This document shows, one piece after another, positions 1 through 8,717 of a DNA stretch of 59,780 nucleotides. The position numbers were made by a program, and so were the translations under genes. The stretch lies in NCBI GenBank assembly GCA_036265815.1, contig DATAOI010000071.1, positions 1-59,780 on the forward strand, written 5' to 3'. The notes below the pieces were generated by a model, which searched no databases, was not told where the DNA came from, and was given only the letters and a program-made list of their open reading frames with translations. This stretch comes from Gemmatimonadales bacterium (GTDB taxonomy: Bacteria > Gemmatimonadota > Gemmatimonadetes > Gemmatimonadales > GWC2-71-9). Position 1 is the stretch's first letter. Every line of letters begins with the position of its first letter.

Positions 1-2132
1 GGCGGAAAGGCCGGCTCCAGCCCGTGCTCCCCCACACGCAGACCGGTCCAGCCGAAGATCAGCTGCTGCAGAAAGCCACCAGCCCCGGTCACGAAGTCCA
101 CCGCGTCGTTGGTGGGCGTCTCCGACAGCATGTGGAACGGGCCCTTGAGATGGCCCTGGTAGCTGTGAGGCAGGAGCGAGTCGATCATCCGCCGGTCGCC
201 CAGCTCCGCCGCGTCGACCGCCAGCAGGGTCGAGCCCATCATCGCGCCGGGCCCCTTCGCCAGGAGCTTGCGCGCGGCCTGCTCCAGTTGGGCCCGCTTG
301 GCCCGGGCGCTCATCGGGAGACCGAGCGGGTAGCTCAGCAGCGGGGTGACGTCGCCCAGGGTCGAATCGGGCGCGCCTTCGTAGGTGCGGAAGTACTGGC
401 TCGCCGAATCGTAGGGGAGATGAAGCCTGCTGGCGCGGTGGATCCAGCGTGGGTCGGGGGGCTTGCCGAGCCGTTTGGCAGCGGCCGCGGCGATCTGCAG
501 ATTGAGCCGCGCGACCGCGTTGGTGTACGCGTCATCGGTCACCCCGATCAAGCCCTCGGCCACCGATACCACGTTCTTGATATGGTATTGGTCGAGGGCC
601 CGGTCGTACACCGAGCGGCTCATCCAGAACTCGGCGGTCTGCCGGATCACCGGAAAGCCTTCGTTCGCCAGCCAGGCGGAGTCGCCAGTGGCCAGGTAGT
701 ACTGCCACTGGGCCAGGGCGACGTCGCCGGTCACGTGGATCTCGGAGCTGGCGTTCTGTGCGGCGAAGCGTGGCGTCGTCTCCTGGCCTCGCTCGTCCGC
801 TTCCCAGGGATACATCGCGCCGCGAAAGCCGTTCGCCCGCGCCCGGCTGCGCGCGGCGGCGAGGGTATGGGCGCGGAAGGCGACCATCGAGTGCGCGATA
901 TCCGGGTGGGTGAGGAGGAGCGAGGGGAACATCCAGGTGTCGGAGTCCCAGAAGATATGCCCGTAGTAGCCCGCGCTCGAGAGCCCCATCGGGGGGATGC
1001 CGAGGGCCGTGCCGGAGTCGGCGCTGCAGAGGAGATAGAACAGCATCGAGCGGGCGACCTGCTGCAGGGCGGGATCACCGTCGATCTCGATATCGCTTTC
1101 CCAGCGGCGGCGCCAGGCCCGCGCGTTGTCCGCGGCCAGGCTGTCATAGCCGCGCGACCTGGCCGTGTCGGCAGCGCGAGTGGCCTGGGCGAGCGCGGCT
1201 GCCCCATCGCTAGACGACAGCACGCTCACCGTCTGGGCGAACTGGTAGCTCGTGCCGGCGGAGGCATCGAAGGCGACCTCCAGCAGGGCCGAGTCCCCCG
1301 AGGCGACGGTCCTGGTCTTCGCCCCGGGCAGGTCGGCCGGCCAGGAGACCGCAGCCGCCTCCGCCACGGTGGTGGTGCGGCCCTCGGGAGTCGAGGTCAT
1401 GGAGAGTCGTCCGCCGCCAGGACCGGGAGCCGCGGCCCTGGAGCGAACGACCATGCGCCCCGGATACCAGAGGTCCGCCGGTCCCCAGCCCGGCTCGACC
1501 CGCTTGAGTCGGTCGAGGGCCAGCCGCCGCGGGGCTTTCCGCCCGGCGAGCGCGAATCGCACGCGCACCCGGCCCTGCTGGCGGGGTGTGAGCTCGAGCC
1601 GGGTTGCCGCAAGATGGGGGTTGGCGCGGGAGATGAACGTCTCGATCCGTACTCCCGTCCGCCGGGTCCCGTTCACCCAGTCGTAGCTGGTGCGCGCCGT
1701 TCCGGTGCGCATGTCCACGACCTGGTGGTAGCCGGGCAGGGCGCTGGCCGCCGGCGGGATCGCCTCGACCCATCGATTGCCGTGCACGGCACTGTCCGGC
1801 GGCGGAGTCGCCTCGAGCCACCCGTCGCCATCAAAGACGGCGATCGCATCCCAGACCGGAACCGCCGCAATGCGCGGCACGTCGCCCGGGGCGTGCTCGT
1901 AGACGCCTGCCAGGAAGGAGTTCGACTCACCCATCCCGAGCGCGGGCACCATCAGGCTCAGATGCCCGTTGCCCAGGAAGGGTGAGGGTAGCCGACTTGG
2001 ATCGTTGGTGCCGAGCAGGAAGGCGGAATCGGCCACCGCCTCCCCTCTCGTCATCTGCGCATCGAGGGGAGCGAAGGCGGGAGCGGCGATGCACCACAGC
2101 CCTGTCAGTGCCGCGACCGCTCTCGCCGTCAT
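1..2132 (-). CDS. Exported GH65-family glycoside hydrolase/phosphorylase, 3' end beyond window
   Basis: An open minus-strand frame runs from ATG 2132 off the left edge (about 710 residues visible). TGA lies three codons upstream of the ATG, so the start cannot move upstream in frame. The first ~25 residues form a short hydrophobic leader (ALTGLWCIAAPAFA), so export is likely. GH65 features are present: HIFWDSDTWMFP near residue 395 (the family's FWD motif), SSEIHVTGDVALA near 475, and VAEGLIGVTDDAYTN near 523. In the last of these a Glu lines up with the catalytic Glu of the family's PDEY...YTN segment. The visible part resembles the glucosylgalactosyl-hydroxylysine glucosidase (ATHL1) branch more than cytoplasmic maltose phosphorylases. 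It starts 34 bp after the TonB receptor stop, so they are probably co-transcribed. Expected role: releasing glucose from an alpha-linked disaccharide in the periplasm. Substrate and hydrolase-versus-phosphorylase mode cannot be told. Confidence 0.82.
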   Translation of the reverse strand, partial: MTARAVAALTGLWCIAAPAFAPLDAQMTRGEAVADSAFLLGTNDPSRLPSPFLGNGHLSLMVPALGMGESNSFLAGVYEHAPGDVPRIAAVPVWDAIAVFDGDGWLEATPPPDSAVHGNRWVEAIPPAASALPGYHQVVDMRTGTARTSYDWVNGTRRTGVRIETFISRANPHLAATRLELTPRQQGRVRVRFALAGRKAPRRLALDRLKRVEPGWGPADLWYPGRMVVRSRAAAPGPGGGRLSMTSTPEGRTTTVAEAAAVSWPADLPGAKTRTVASGDSALLEVAFDASAGTSYQFAQTVSVLSSSDGAAALAQATRAADTARSRGYDSLAADNARAWRRRWESDIEIDGDPALQQVARSMLFYLLCSADSGTALGIPPMGLSSAGYYGHIFWDSDTWMFPSLLLTHPDIAHSMVAFRAHTLAAARSRARANGFRGAMYPWEADERGQETTPRFAAQNASSEIHVTGDVALAQWQYYLATGDSAWLANEGFPVIRQTAEFWMSRSVYDRALDQYHIKNVVSVAEGLIGVTDDAYTNAVARLNLQIAAAAAKRLGKPPDPRWIHRASRLHLPYDSASQYFRTYEGAPDSTLGDVTPLLSYPLGLPMSARAKRAQLEQAARKLLAKGPGAMMGSTLLAVDAAELGDRRMIDSLLPHSYQGHLKGPFHMLSETPTNDAVDFVTGAGGFLQQLIFGWTGLRVGEHGLEPAFP

Positions 2133-2166
2133 CCGGCTTCACCCCGGACGCAACCTAAGGCTGCGG

Positions 2167-4887
2167 CTACCGTTGCGTTGGTCCGACTGCCCGTCCGAGG
2201 TCGTACGACACAGACACTTGGAACCGGCGAGGCAAGATGGGCCGGGCGAGAAAGACCGGGCCCGTGCTCACCAGCCTGGGGTTGCCTTCTTCCAGCCCCT
2301 TCCCCTGGAATGCGTTCAGCAGGTCGACGTTGATGGTCGTGCCGGTGCTGAGCGCATAGCCGGCCCCGAGGTTGAAATAGTTGTAGGACGGGAGTGAGAC
2401 GCCGGCCTTCACATCCACTGGTCGCCGGTCCACCCAGTGCCAGTCAGCCTTTAGTTGCAATCCGCGGATCGAGTACAGTGCCGCGGCGTTGGCGATGGAC
2501 GTGGGTACGCCGCTGATCCGGCTTCCGATGTCAGCGCCAGCGCCGGTGCCCAGCTTGGCCGTGAGGATCGTAGCGCTTCCCAGGAGCTGAAGGCCCCGGG
2601 CGGGAGTCGCAACCAGCTCAATCTCCGCGCCGTAGGATTTGTTCTGTGGGGAGGGGACGATGATCCACGACGATCCTCCGGTAACGGGGTCGATCACCAA
2701 ACCCTGGCTCACGATGTTCTTTAGCTTGGTCCAGAACCCGCCCACAGTGAATCCGAGCGGGCCTACAAAGCCCTTGACGCCGCCTTCGACCGACTGCACC
2801 TCTCTCGATGCGAACAGGTCGACCTGCTGCTCGGCCGTCGCGTTCAGGAACTCATCCAGCGCGGGCATCTTGTAGCCCCGCGCGCCGGCCGCGTAGAGCG
2901 AGAAGTTCGGCGTGAGCTTGTAGTTGAGGCCCAGGGATGCCGACCAATCTGAGATTCCCCGATCGAAGTGCCGGAAGCTGCCATTCCCGAACGTTTCGTT
3001 GTTAAAGGTCGTCGCTGGATTGTTGTCCAGATCGAAAGTAGAGGTTTGCTCCGCGGTCTGCACGTACTTCTCGTACTCCCCCCGCACGCCGAGGTCGGCC
3101 CGGAGCTGGTCGGTGAGCTGGATCTCGCCGCCCAGCACGCCAGAAATGACGCTGGTCTGACCGGACCCGTTGTTATAGCCGGACAGCTGGTTCACGAAGC
3201 CGTTCTTGGTCACGGTGTCCGGCGTGCCTCCCGGCGGGGTGACCACGGCATCGAGGAAATGCGTCTGGTCTCCGACGTCAGTGAGAATCTGCGTGAAGTT
3301 CCAATGATTGTCCTGTGTGTAGTTGGCAAAGTACGTGCCGAAGGACACTGTGTTCTTACCGAAGGTCCGCCGGAGCTGGAGCTGGTCCTGGAATGCCGTG
3401 AGAGGCTTCGAGACGTGCCACAGCTGCCCTGGTGCAACCAGGCCGTTGGGTGTGCTGAACGGGAGGTGCTGCTTGCCCGTCACGTCGTATACGTTGGTGT
3501 AGAACAGCTGGAGCGTGGTTCCGGCGGGGAAGCCCAGACCGCCCTGGCCCTTGGCTGTGGTAGCGAAGGTGCTCGCCGAAACAGCGCTGGACGGAACCAG
3601 GGCATTGTGCTCCTGATAATCCTGCATGTATTGGGCGGTATTCTGGATCCGCCAATTATCGGCCAGATCGAGCGCCACGTCGGCCGTGTACCACTGGCCC
3701 TGGGTCATGATCCCGTTATCAAGCGGAAGATTCAGATCACCAACCGGCGTTGGGACCCGAAGGTTCAGCGCCTCGGCGCTGTTGAAGGAGCCGTAGTCGC
3801 CGAAGCCAGAGACGAACTGCGGGTCGCCCGGGTTCACGAACGGCAGGTCGAGAATGAACTGGTTGCGGTCGTCGATGACCTTGGCTGACAGGCGCACGTA
3901 CCCGTTCGACAGGAGTCGGGTGATGCTGCCTTTGACTTGGCCGCCCCGCGTGCCGGGAAAGCCAGGGTCGCGCACGCCGTGGTCGTAGCGATAAAAGCCA
4001 CCGACGTTGAACCGCCAGTCCTGGCCCAGGGGCCCATTGGCGTTGAGGTCGAAACGAGCAAGGCCCTGAGTGGCGCCGGTTGCGCGCAAGGTACCGTCGA
4101 ACGCGTCCCCACCGGTCTTGTTGATCAGGTTGATCATGGCACCGGGCGTGTTGGACCCGAAGAGGGCGGACGCACCGCCCCGCACCACCTCCATCCGATC
4201 AACGTTCTCGTCGATTCGAAAGAGGTTGTCGGCATTCATGAAGGACGTGTGCATGGTGGGATAGACCGGGAGCCCATCCTCCAGGAAGTTCACGTACTCA
4301 ATACCAAGAATGCCGCGCACCGAGTAGTTCTCGTTGACCTCGCCGCCGGAGCTCTCGACCCGGGTGAAACCCGGGACATAGCGAAGGTACTCGGTCGTGC
4401 TCCGTGGCACCGCCCGCTGGATGTCCCGCGAGGTGAGCGAGGTGACGGCGACGCTGGCATCGAGATTCATCCGAGGGGTCTGGGTTCCCGTCACGACCAG
4501 GGTCTGCAGTTGCAGCGGATTCCTCGCGAGCGTGAAATCCTGGCTGGCTCGCTGCCCCTCGGCGACCGTCACGGTGGCCGAATCGGGCCGGAAACCCACC
4601 ATCCGCACTCGCACCGTCTGGCTGCCAACCGGGGCCCGGGCGATCACGTAGTCTCCACCGGTGCCGGTCTGCGCACCCGCGGTCGTCCCCGGGATGGCCA
4701 CCTGCGCGCCGGCGATCGGCGCCCCCTTGTCGTCCACCACCTTCCCGGCGATGCTGCCGGCCTGCGCCGCGCCCTGGGCAGCCGCGACCGACGGTCGGAC
4801 GAGGGGCACCGCCAGCGCCGCGGCGACCGCCACGGCGGCCAGGTGATTCATGAGTGAGGGTCGACCAGAACACAATCTCCGGATCAT
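2167..4887 (-). CDS. TonB-dependent outer-membrane receptor with N-terminal carboxypeptidase-regulatory-like domain
   Basis: This 906-residue outer-membrane receptor should take up a large or scarce ligand using TonB energy. After a signal peptide (cleavage near SVAAAQ) comes a CarboxypepD_reg-like beta-sandwich (SIAGKVVDDKGAPIAGAQV, roughly residues 45-125). The plug follows (TLVVTGTQTPRMN; VERMEVVRGG-type segment DRMEVVRGGASALFGSN), then a 22-strand-type barrel ending FQVSVSYDL. I chose ATG 4887 because GGAGG lies 9 nt upstream; an ATG at 4902 also exists but has a poorly placed ribosome site. The GH65 gene follows after 34 bp and the trehalase gene lies 363 bp upstream on the same strand. 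This resembles a SusC-like carbohydrate locus without a recognisable SusD. The ligand is probably an alpha-glucoside, by context only. Confidence 0.9.
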   Translation of the reverse strand: MIRRLCSGRPSLMNHLAAVAVAAALAVPLVRPSVAAAQGAAQAGSIAGKVVDDKGAPIAGAQVAIPGTTAGAQTGTGGDYVIARAPVGSQTVRVRMVGFRPDSATVTVAEGQRASQDFTLARNPLQLQTLVVTGTQTPRMNLDASVAVTSLTSRDIQRAVPRSTTEYLRYVPGFTRVESSGGEVNENYSVRGILGIEYVNFLEDGLPVYPTMHTSFMNADNLFRIDENVDRMEVVRGGASALFGSNTPGAMINLINKTGGDAFDGTLRATGATQGLARFDLNANGPLGQDWRFNVGGFYRYDHGVRDPGFPGTRGGQVKGSITRLLSNGYVRLSAKVIDDRNQFILDLPFVNPGDPQFVSGFGDYGSFNSAEALNLRVPTPVGDLNLPLDNGIMTQGQWYTADVALDLADNWRIQNTAQYMQDYQEHNALVPSSAVSASTFATTAKGQGGLGFPAGTTLQLFYTNVYDVTGKQHLPFSTPNGLVAPGQLWHVSKPLTAFQDQLQLRRTFGKNTVSFGTYFANYTQDNHWNFTQILTDVGDQTHFLDAVVTPPGGTPDTVTKNGFVNQLSGYNNGSGQTSVISGVLGGEIQLTDQLRADLGVRGEYEKYVQTAEQTSTFDLDNNPATTFNNETFGNGSFRHFDRGISDWSASLGLNYKLTPNFSLYAAGARGYKMPALDEFLNATAEQQVDLFASREVQSVEGGVKGFVGPLGFTVGGFWTKLKNIVSQGLVIDPVTGGSSWIIVPSPQNKSYGAEIELVATPARGLQLLGSATILTAKLGTGAGADIGSRISGVPTSIANAAALYSIRGLQLKADWHWVDRRPVDVKAGVSLPSYNYFNLGAGYALSTGTTINVDLLNAFQGKGLEEGNPRLVSTGPVFLARPILPRRFQVSVSYDLGRAVGPTQR

Positions 4888-5250
4888 AGCGGCATCCTCC
4901 ATCCTCTCAGGGGCTCCGCGATCGAGCGCACCGCACCAGCGTCAGGCAGGGGATATCGGGGCGGGTGATGGCGGAAGGGACCAACGAGGAACATCGAAAG
5001 GCAGCGGCGGGGGCGTGACGCACCCCCGGAAGGGGCCAGCGAGCCCCGCTCTCGCACTACTCGCATGGGCGGCCCCGAAGGGCAACACGCCCGCTCGAAT
5101 TAATCCACCGCATGCCTCGGACTCGAGCTTCGGCCGACGCGACACGCGCCGGTCAGCACCCACACTTCTACACATCTCCGGCGACACACGCAAGGGGCGG
5201 GACAGCTTGGCACCTGCTTCGGCGGCAGGGGCCCCGAACTGGTCTCTGCC
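4888..5250. other. Intergenic region between treA and the TonB receptor
   Basis: 363 bp with no convincing gene on either strand. It should carry either the promoter for the receptor-GH65 pair or an untranslated spacer of one long operon. A bulged hairpin of GGGGCGTG / CACCCCC type lies near 5011-5030. A TTCGG/CCGAA inverted repeat near 5216-5237 follows the trehalase stop but has no T tract. I saw no cobalamin-riboswitch-like core in this TonB receptor leader. Confidence 0.5.
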
Positions 5251-6921
5251 TCAGTCACAGTCTGGCCGGGCTCCCGCGGCGCCCGCCGGCGCCCGCGCGG
5301 CGCACTCCTCCACCGCCAGCGCGAGCGCGACGCCGTTGGACCAGCCGAACCCGTCCTGGGTGGGATACTCGCCTCCGCCGGCCGGCCGGCTCAGGTCCAC
5401 CACGTCGTACTTCTCGGTCATCTTGCGGGCCGAGCGATAGGTGCGGCGATTGAGTCCGAGCCAGCGCTCACGGGCCAGATCGGCCAGGTCCCCACGGCCA
5501 TATCGCCGGACCCCCTCGATCGTGAGCCACTCCAGCGGTGGCCAGCCATTGGGCGCGTCCCATTGCTGCCCGGAGGCAACCAGGGTGGTGACGAACCCGC
5601 CCGGCTTGAGGAAGTCGTGCTCGAGGCGCGCCGCCACGCCCCGACCCTGGTCCGGCGTCGCCAGGCCGAAGTAGAGGGGGACCACGGCGGCCAGGGTCGG
5701 CCGGTCGGTGACTCGCTCGCCCGTGCGCCAGCGGACATCGTAGAAGAACCCGGTCTCCGGGTCGTACGCCGCAGCCAGGAGCGCCCGACGGCGGGCCTCC
5801 GCCGCCTGGTCGAATCGTGCGGCCATCTGGGCGTCGCCCGTCCGCCCGCGGAGCCGCCTGAGCGCGGCAATGGTCCGCTCGGTGTGGTACAGCAGGCTGT
5901 TCAGGTCCACCGGCGCCAGCTCGGTCGTCTCCAGCGTGCGGAGGTCCTTCGGATCGCGCATCCAGCGGCTGGAGAAGTCCCATCCGCTCTCGGCCGACGC
6001 GCGAAGGTTACGGTAGAGCGCCGTTCGGCGTGCCTCCGGCACCGACTGGGCGAGGGTGAAATCCTCACGGTACGACTCGGGTCGCGGCTCGGGAATGTCG
6101 TCGAAGTAGCGGTTGAGCAGCGTCCCATCGCGCAGTCTGATGACCCGGCGGTTGGCCGTCCCGGGCACCAGCCGGCTGCCCCCCTCCATCCAGAACGCGT
6201 ACTCCGCCTCCAGCGCATCGAGGTAGATCAACGCCCTGGTACTGTCGGTTGCTTGGGCGTAGAGCCCGACCATGGCGCCAAAGTACGGCGGCTGGCTCCG
6301 GCCGAGATAGTAGGTCCGATTGCCGTTCGGAATGTGGCCGACCGTCCGGACCAGGTGAGCGAAGTTGTCCAGCATGCTGCGCACCAGATCCGTCCGTCCG
6401 CTCTCGACCAACCCGAGCATGGTGAAGTACGAATCCCAGTAGTAGACCTCGCGGAACCGGCCGCCCGGCACCACGTACGGATTCGGCAGCGGGATGAGCG
6501 ACGAATAGGGCTGGGGAGCGTCCGCTGGCCGGGTGAGCACGGGCCACAGCCGCCGGATGTGCTGCTCCATCGAGCTCGACGTATCGGCCGCGACGCCTTC
6601 ACCCGCCGGTCGGGGCGGCTCGAAGTGCTGGGCGACAAACGCTCGGAGGTCAAACCCCGGGCGCTCGCGCTGCCCGGCGTAGAGCCGCGCGATCTCCGAA
6701 GGCGCCTCCAGCGCGCGGGAATCGACGAACGTCTTGGAGTCGGGAAAGAGTCCTGCCATCTGCACGTCATGAAACAGCGGCCCGAGATCGTGGGCTGGAT
6801 CGTACTGCGAGGCGGGCGCCGCCGCCGGTGCTACACCCGGCGCGGCCGGCGGCGCGGTACGCTGACAGCCGGCACCGGCGAGGGCCAGCGTGAAGGCGAG
6901 GAGCAGGCGGCGGAAGATCAT
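5251..6921 (-). CDS. treA: Periplasmic lipoprotein trehalase (GH37)
   Basis: Hydrolyses alpha,alpha-trehalose to two glucose. It has 556 residues, close to the family norm. A lipoprotein signal ends LALAGAGC (Cys19), so the enzyme is membrane-anchored outside the cytoplasm. GH37 signature 1 is at residues 152-163 ([12 protein letters not shown]) and signature 2 at about 452-461 ([10 protein letters not shown]). The acid Asp segment [10 protein letters not shown] and the base Glu segment [17 protein letters not shown] are intact. The ATG overlaps the EIIBC stop by 4 bp (ATGA), so the trehalase is translationally coupled to a glucose permease. The coupling implies extracytoplasmic hydrolysis followed by PTS import of glucose, unlike the classic TreB/TreC route where trehalose itself is phosphorylated. 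Confidence 0.93.
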   Translation of the reverse strand: MIFRRLLLAFTLALAGAGCQRTAPPAAPGVAPAAAPASQYDPAHDLGPLFHDVQMAGLFPDSKTFVDSRALEAPSEIARLYAGQRERPGFDLRAFVAQHFEPPRPAGEGVAADTSSSMEQHIRRLWPVLTRPADAPQPYSSLIPLPNPYVVPGGRFREVYYWDSYFTMLGLVESGRTDLVRSMLDNFAHLVRTVGHIPNGNRTYYLGRSQPPYFGAMVGLYAQATDSTRALIYLDALEAEYAFWMEGGSRLVPGTANRRVIRLRDGTLLNRYFDDIPEPRPESYREDFTLAQSVPEARRTALYRNLRASAESGWDFSSRWMRDPKDLRTLETTELAPVDLNSLLYHTERTIAALRRLRGRTGDAQMAARFDQAAEARRRALLAAAYDPETGFFYDVRWRTGERVTDRPTLAAVVPLYFGLATPDQGRGVAARLEHDFLKPGGFVTTLVASGQQWDAPNGWPPLEWLTIEGVRRYGRGDLADLARERWLGLNRRTYRSARKMTEKYDVVDLSRPAGGGEYPTQDGFGWSNGVALALAVEECAARAPAGAAGARPDCD

Positions 6922-8717
6922 GGCGGGGAGAGCGCAGCCGGAGCGCGCAGCTCGTCCTCGATCGCTCCGGCCACTGCGGAGGCGCGGTCACCGAGCACCA
7001 GGTGCAACACCGACTCGGAGACCCGCAGCACGCCGGCGGCTCCTGCCGTCTCCAGAGCGCCCTCGTTCACCGCTCCGCGTCGGAGCTCGACCCGCACACG
7101 GGTGATCGCACGGCACTCGACCGCCGCGATATTCTCGGGGCCGCCGAGCGCGGCGATCAGCGCCTCCGCGAGCTGGCGGTCCTCCGAGGTGAACCGGGCG
7201 CTCACCTCGTCGGCAGGCGCAGGCGCAGGCGCAGGCGTGCCCGCGGCCCGGGCAGGTCCGACCGCCGGCGCCCCGCCGGCCCGCAGGTACTCATCCATAT
7301 CGGTCTTCAGGTTCTCCGAGCGGGTGCCGAAGATGGCCTGCATCCCGCCGCCGACCTGCAGTACGCCGGCCGCGCCCAGCGCCCGCAACGCGTCCGCGCT
7401 GGCCAGAGAGACATCGTTCAGCTCGAGCCGGAGGCGCGTGATGCACGCATCCAGACTCTTGATGTTTGCCCCGCCACCGAACGCGGCCACCAGCCGGGCG
7501 GCCATCGAGTCGCCCGTCTCCACTGCGGCGGCGGCCGTCGCGTCTTCCACTTCCCGGCCCGGCGTCTTGAGGTTGAACCGAACGATGAGGGTGCGGAACA
7601 GTGCGTAGTACATCACCGCCCAGAGCGGGCCCAGCACCAGAAGCCACAGCCCGCGCGAGGAGTGCGGAAAGAGCACGATGTAGTCGATGAGGCCGTGCGA
7701 AAAGGTCGTGCTGTGGCGGATCCCCAGCTCGATCGCGGTAAAGTAGGCGAGTCCGGCCAGCAGCGCGTGCAGGGCATAGAGCAGCGGCGCCACGAACAGG
7801 AAGGAGAACTCGATCGGCTCGGTGATGCCGGTGAGAAACGAGGTCAGGGCGGCGGAGACCATGATGCCGCCGACCTTCGCGCGATTCTCCGGCCGCGCGG
7901 TGCGCCAGATCGCCAGCGCGGCCGCGGGCAAGCCCCACATCTTGAACAGGTAGCCCCCGGCGAGGTTGCCCGCGGTGGGGTCCCCGGCCGTGAAGCGGTA
8001 GATCTCGCCCCGGATGATCTTGCCGCTGACGGGGTCGACGTATTGGCCGACCTCGAAGAAGAAGGGCACGTTCCAGATGTGATGCAGACCGAAGGGGATC
8101 AGCGAGCGCTCGACCACGCCATAGAGCGCGAAGGCGAGCGCCGGGTTCTCCGATGCGGCCCAGTGGGAGAAGTGATCGATCGCCCGGCCGATGGGCGGCC
8201 AGACCAGGCTCAACGCGATGCCGGCGAACACGGCGGCAAACGCCGTGAGAATCGGCACCGAGCGTTTGCCCGCGAAGAACCCCAGATACGCCGGGAGCTG
8301 GACCCGGTAGAATCGGTTGAACAGGATCGCGGCGACGGCGCCGATCAGGATGCCGCCGAACACCCCCGTCTCGATGGATGGGATGCCCATGATAGTGCGC
8401 GGCTCGTAGCCGACCAGCGGCGCCATCACCCCCATGGTCGCCACCATCACCGCGAACCCCACGACGGCGGCGAGCGCGGCGACCCCATCGTTGCCGGTGA
8501 GACCCAGGGCCACGCCGATCGCGAAGATGAGCGGCAGGTTGCCGAACACCGCGCCGCCCGCCTGCGCCATCACGTTGGACACGACCGGCGGCAGCCAGGT
8601 GAACTTGGCACTCCCGACGCCGAGCAGAATGCCCGCTACCGGCAGCACCGAGACCGGCAGCATCAGCGACTTGCCGATCTTCTGCAGCCAGCCGAAAGCC
8701 GTGCGTCCCAGTCTCAT
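6918..8717 (-). CDS. ptsG: PTS glucose-type permease EIIBC with two tandem EIIB domains
   Basis: A 599-residue inner-membrane permease that phosphorylates sugar during import. The EIIC part (residues ~1-390) is strikingly PtsG-like: [66 protein letters not shown] and [11 protein letters not shown]. The first EIIB domain keeps the phosphorylated Cys in [12 protein letters not shown] (codon 7443-7445). An Ala/Pro linker encoded by tandem gcaggc hexamers (about 7211-7233) leads to a second EIIB-like domain. There the Cys position reads [11 protein letters not shown], so the Cys is displaced two residues and replaced by Ala. The real start is ATG 8717, which overlaps the EI stop by 4 bp; a longer open frame upstream is a shadow of ptsI. 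The downstream trehalase also overlaps by 4 bp. Confidence 0.93.
   Translation of the reverse strand: MRLGRTAFGWLQKIGKSLMLPVSVLPVAGILLGVGSAKFTWLPPVVSNVMAQAGGAVFGNLPLIFAIGVALGLTGNDGVAALAAVVGFAVMVATMGVMAPLVGYEPRTIMGIPSIETGVFGGILIGAVAAILFNRFYRVQLPAYLGFFAGKRSVPILTAFAAVFAGIALSLVWPPIGRAIDHFSHWAASENPALAFALYGVVERSLIPFGLHHIWNVPFFFEVGQYVDPVSGKIIRGEIYRFTAGDPTAGNLAGGYLFKMWGLPAAALAIWRTARPENRAKVGGIMVSAALTSFLTGITEPIEFSFLFVAPLLYALHALLAGLAYFTAIELGIRHSTTFSHGLIDYIVLFPHSSRGLWLLVLGPLWAVMYYALFRTLIVRFNLKTPGREVEDATAAAAVETGDSMAARLVAAFGGGANIKSLDACITRLRLELNDVSLASADALRALGAAGVLQVGGGMQAIFGTRSENLKTDMDEYLRAGGAPAVGPARAAGTPAPAPAPADEVSARFTSEDRQLAEALIAALGGPENIAAVECRAITRVRVELRRGAVNEGALETAGAAGVLRVSESVLHLVLGDRASAVAGAIEDELRAPAALSPP

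Noticed and set aside
24-1985. A 653-codon plus-strand frame over the left edge
   Set aside because: The minus strand in this interval encodes a continuous GH65 protein with catalytic segments; the plus frame has the same shadow composition seen elsewhere.
4888-5250. A cobalamin or other riboswitch before the TonB receptor
   Set aside because: No conserved core such as the cobalamin-box sequence was seen on the minus strand.
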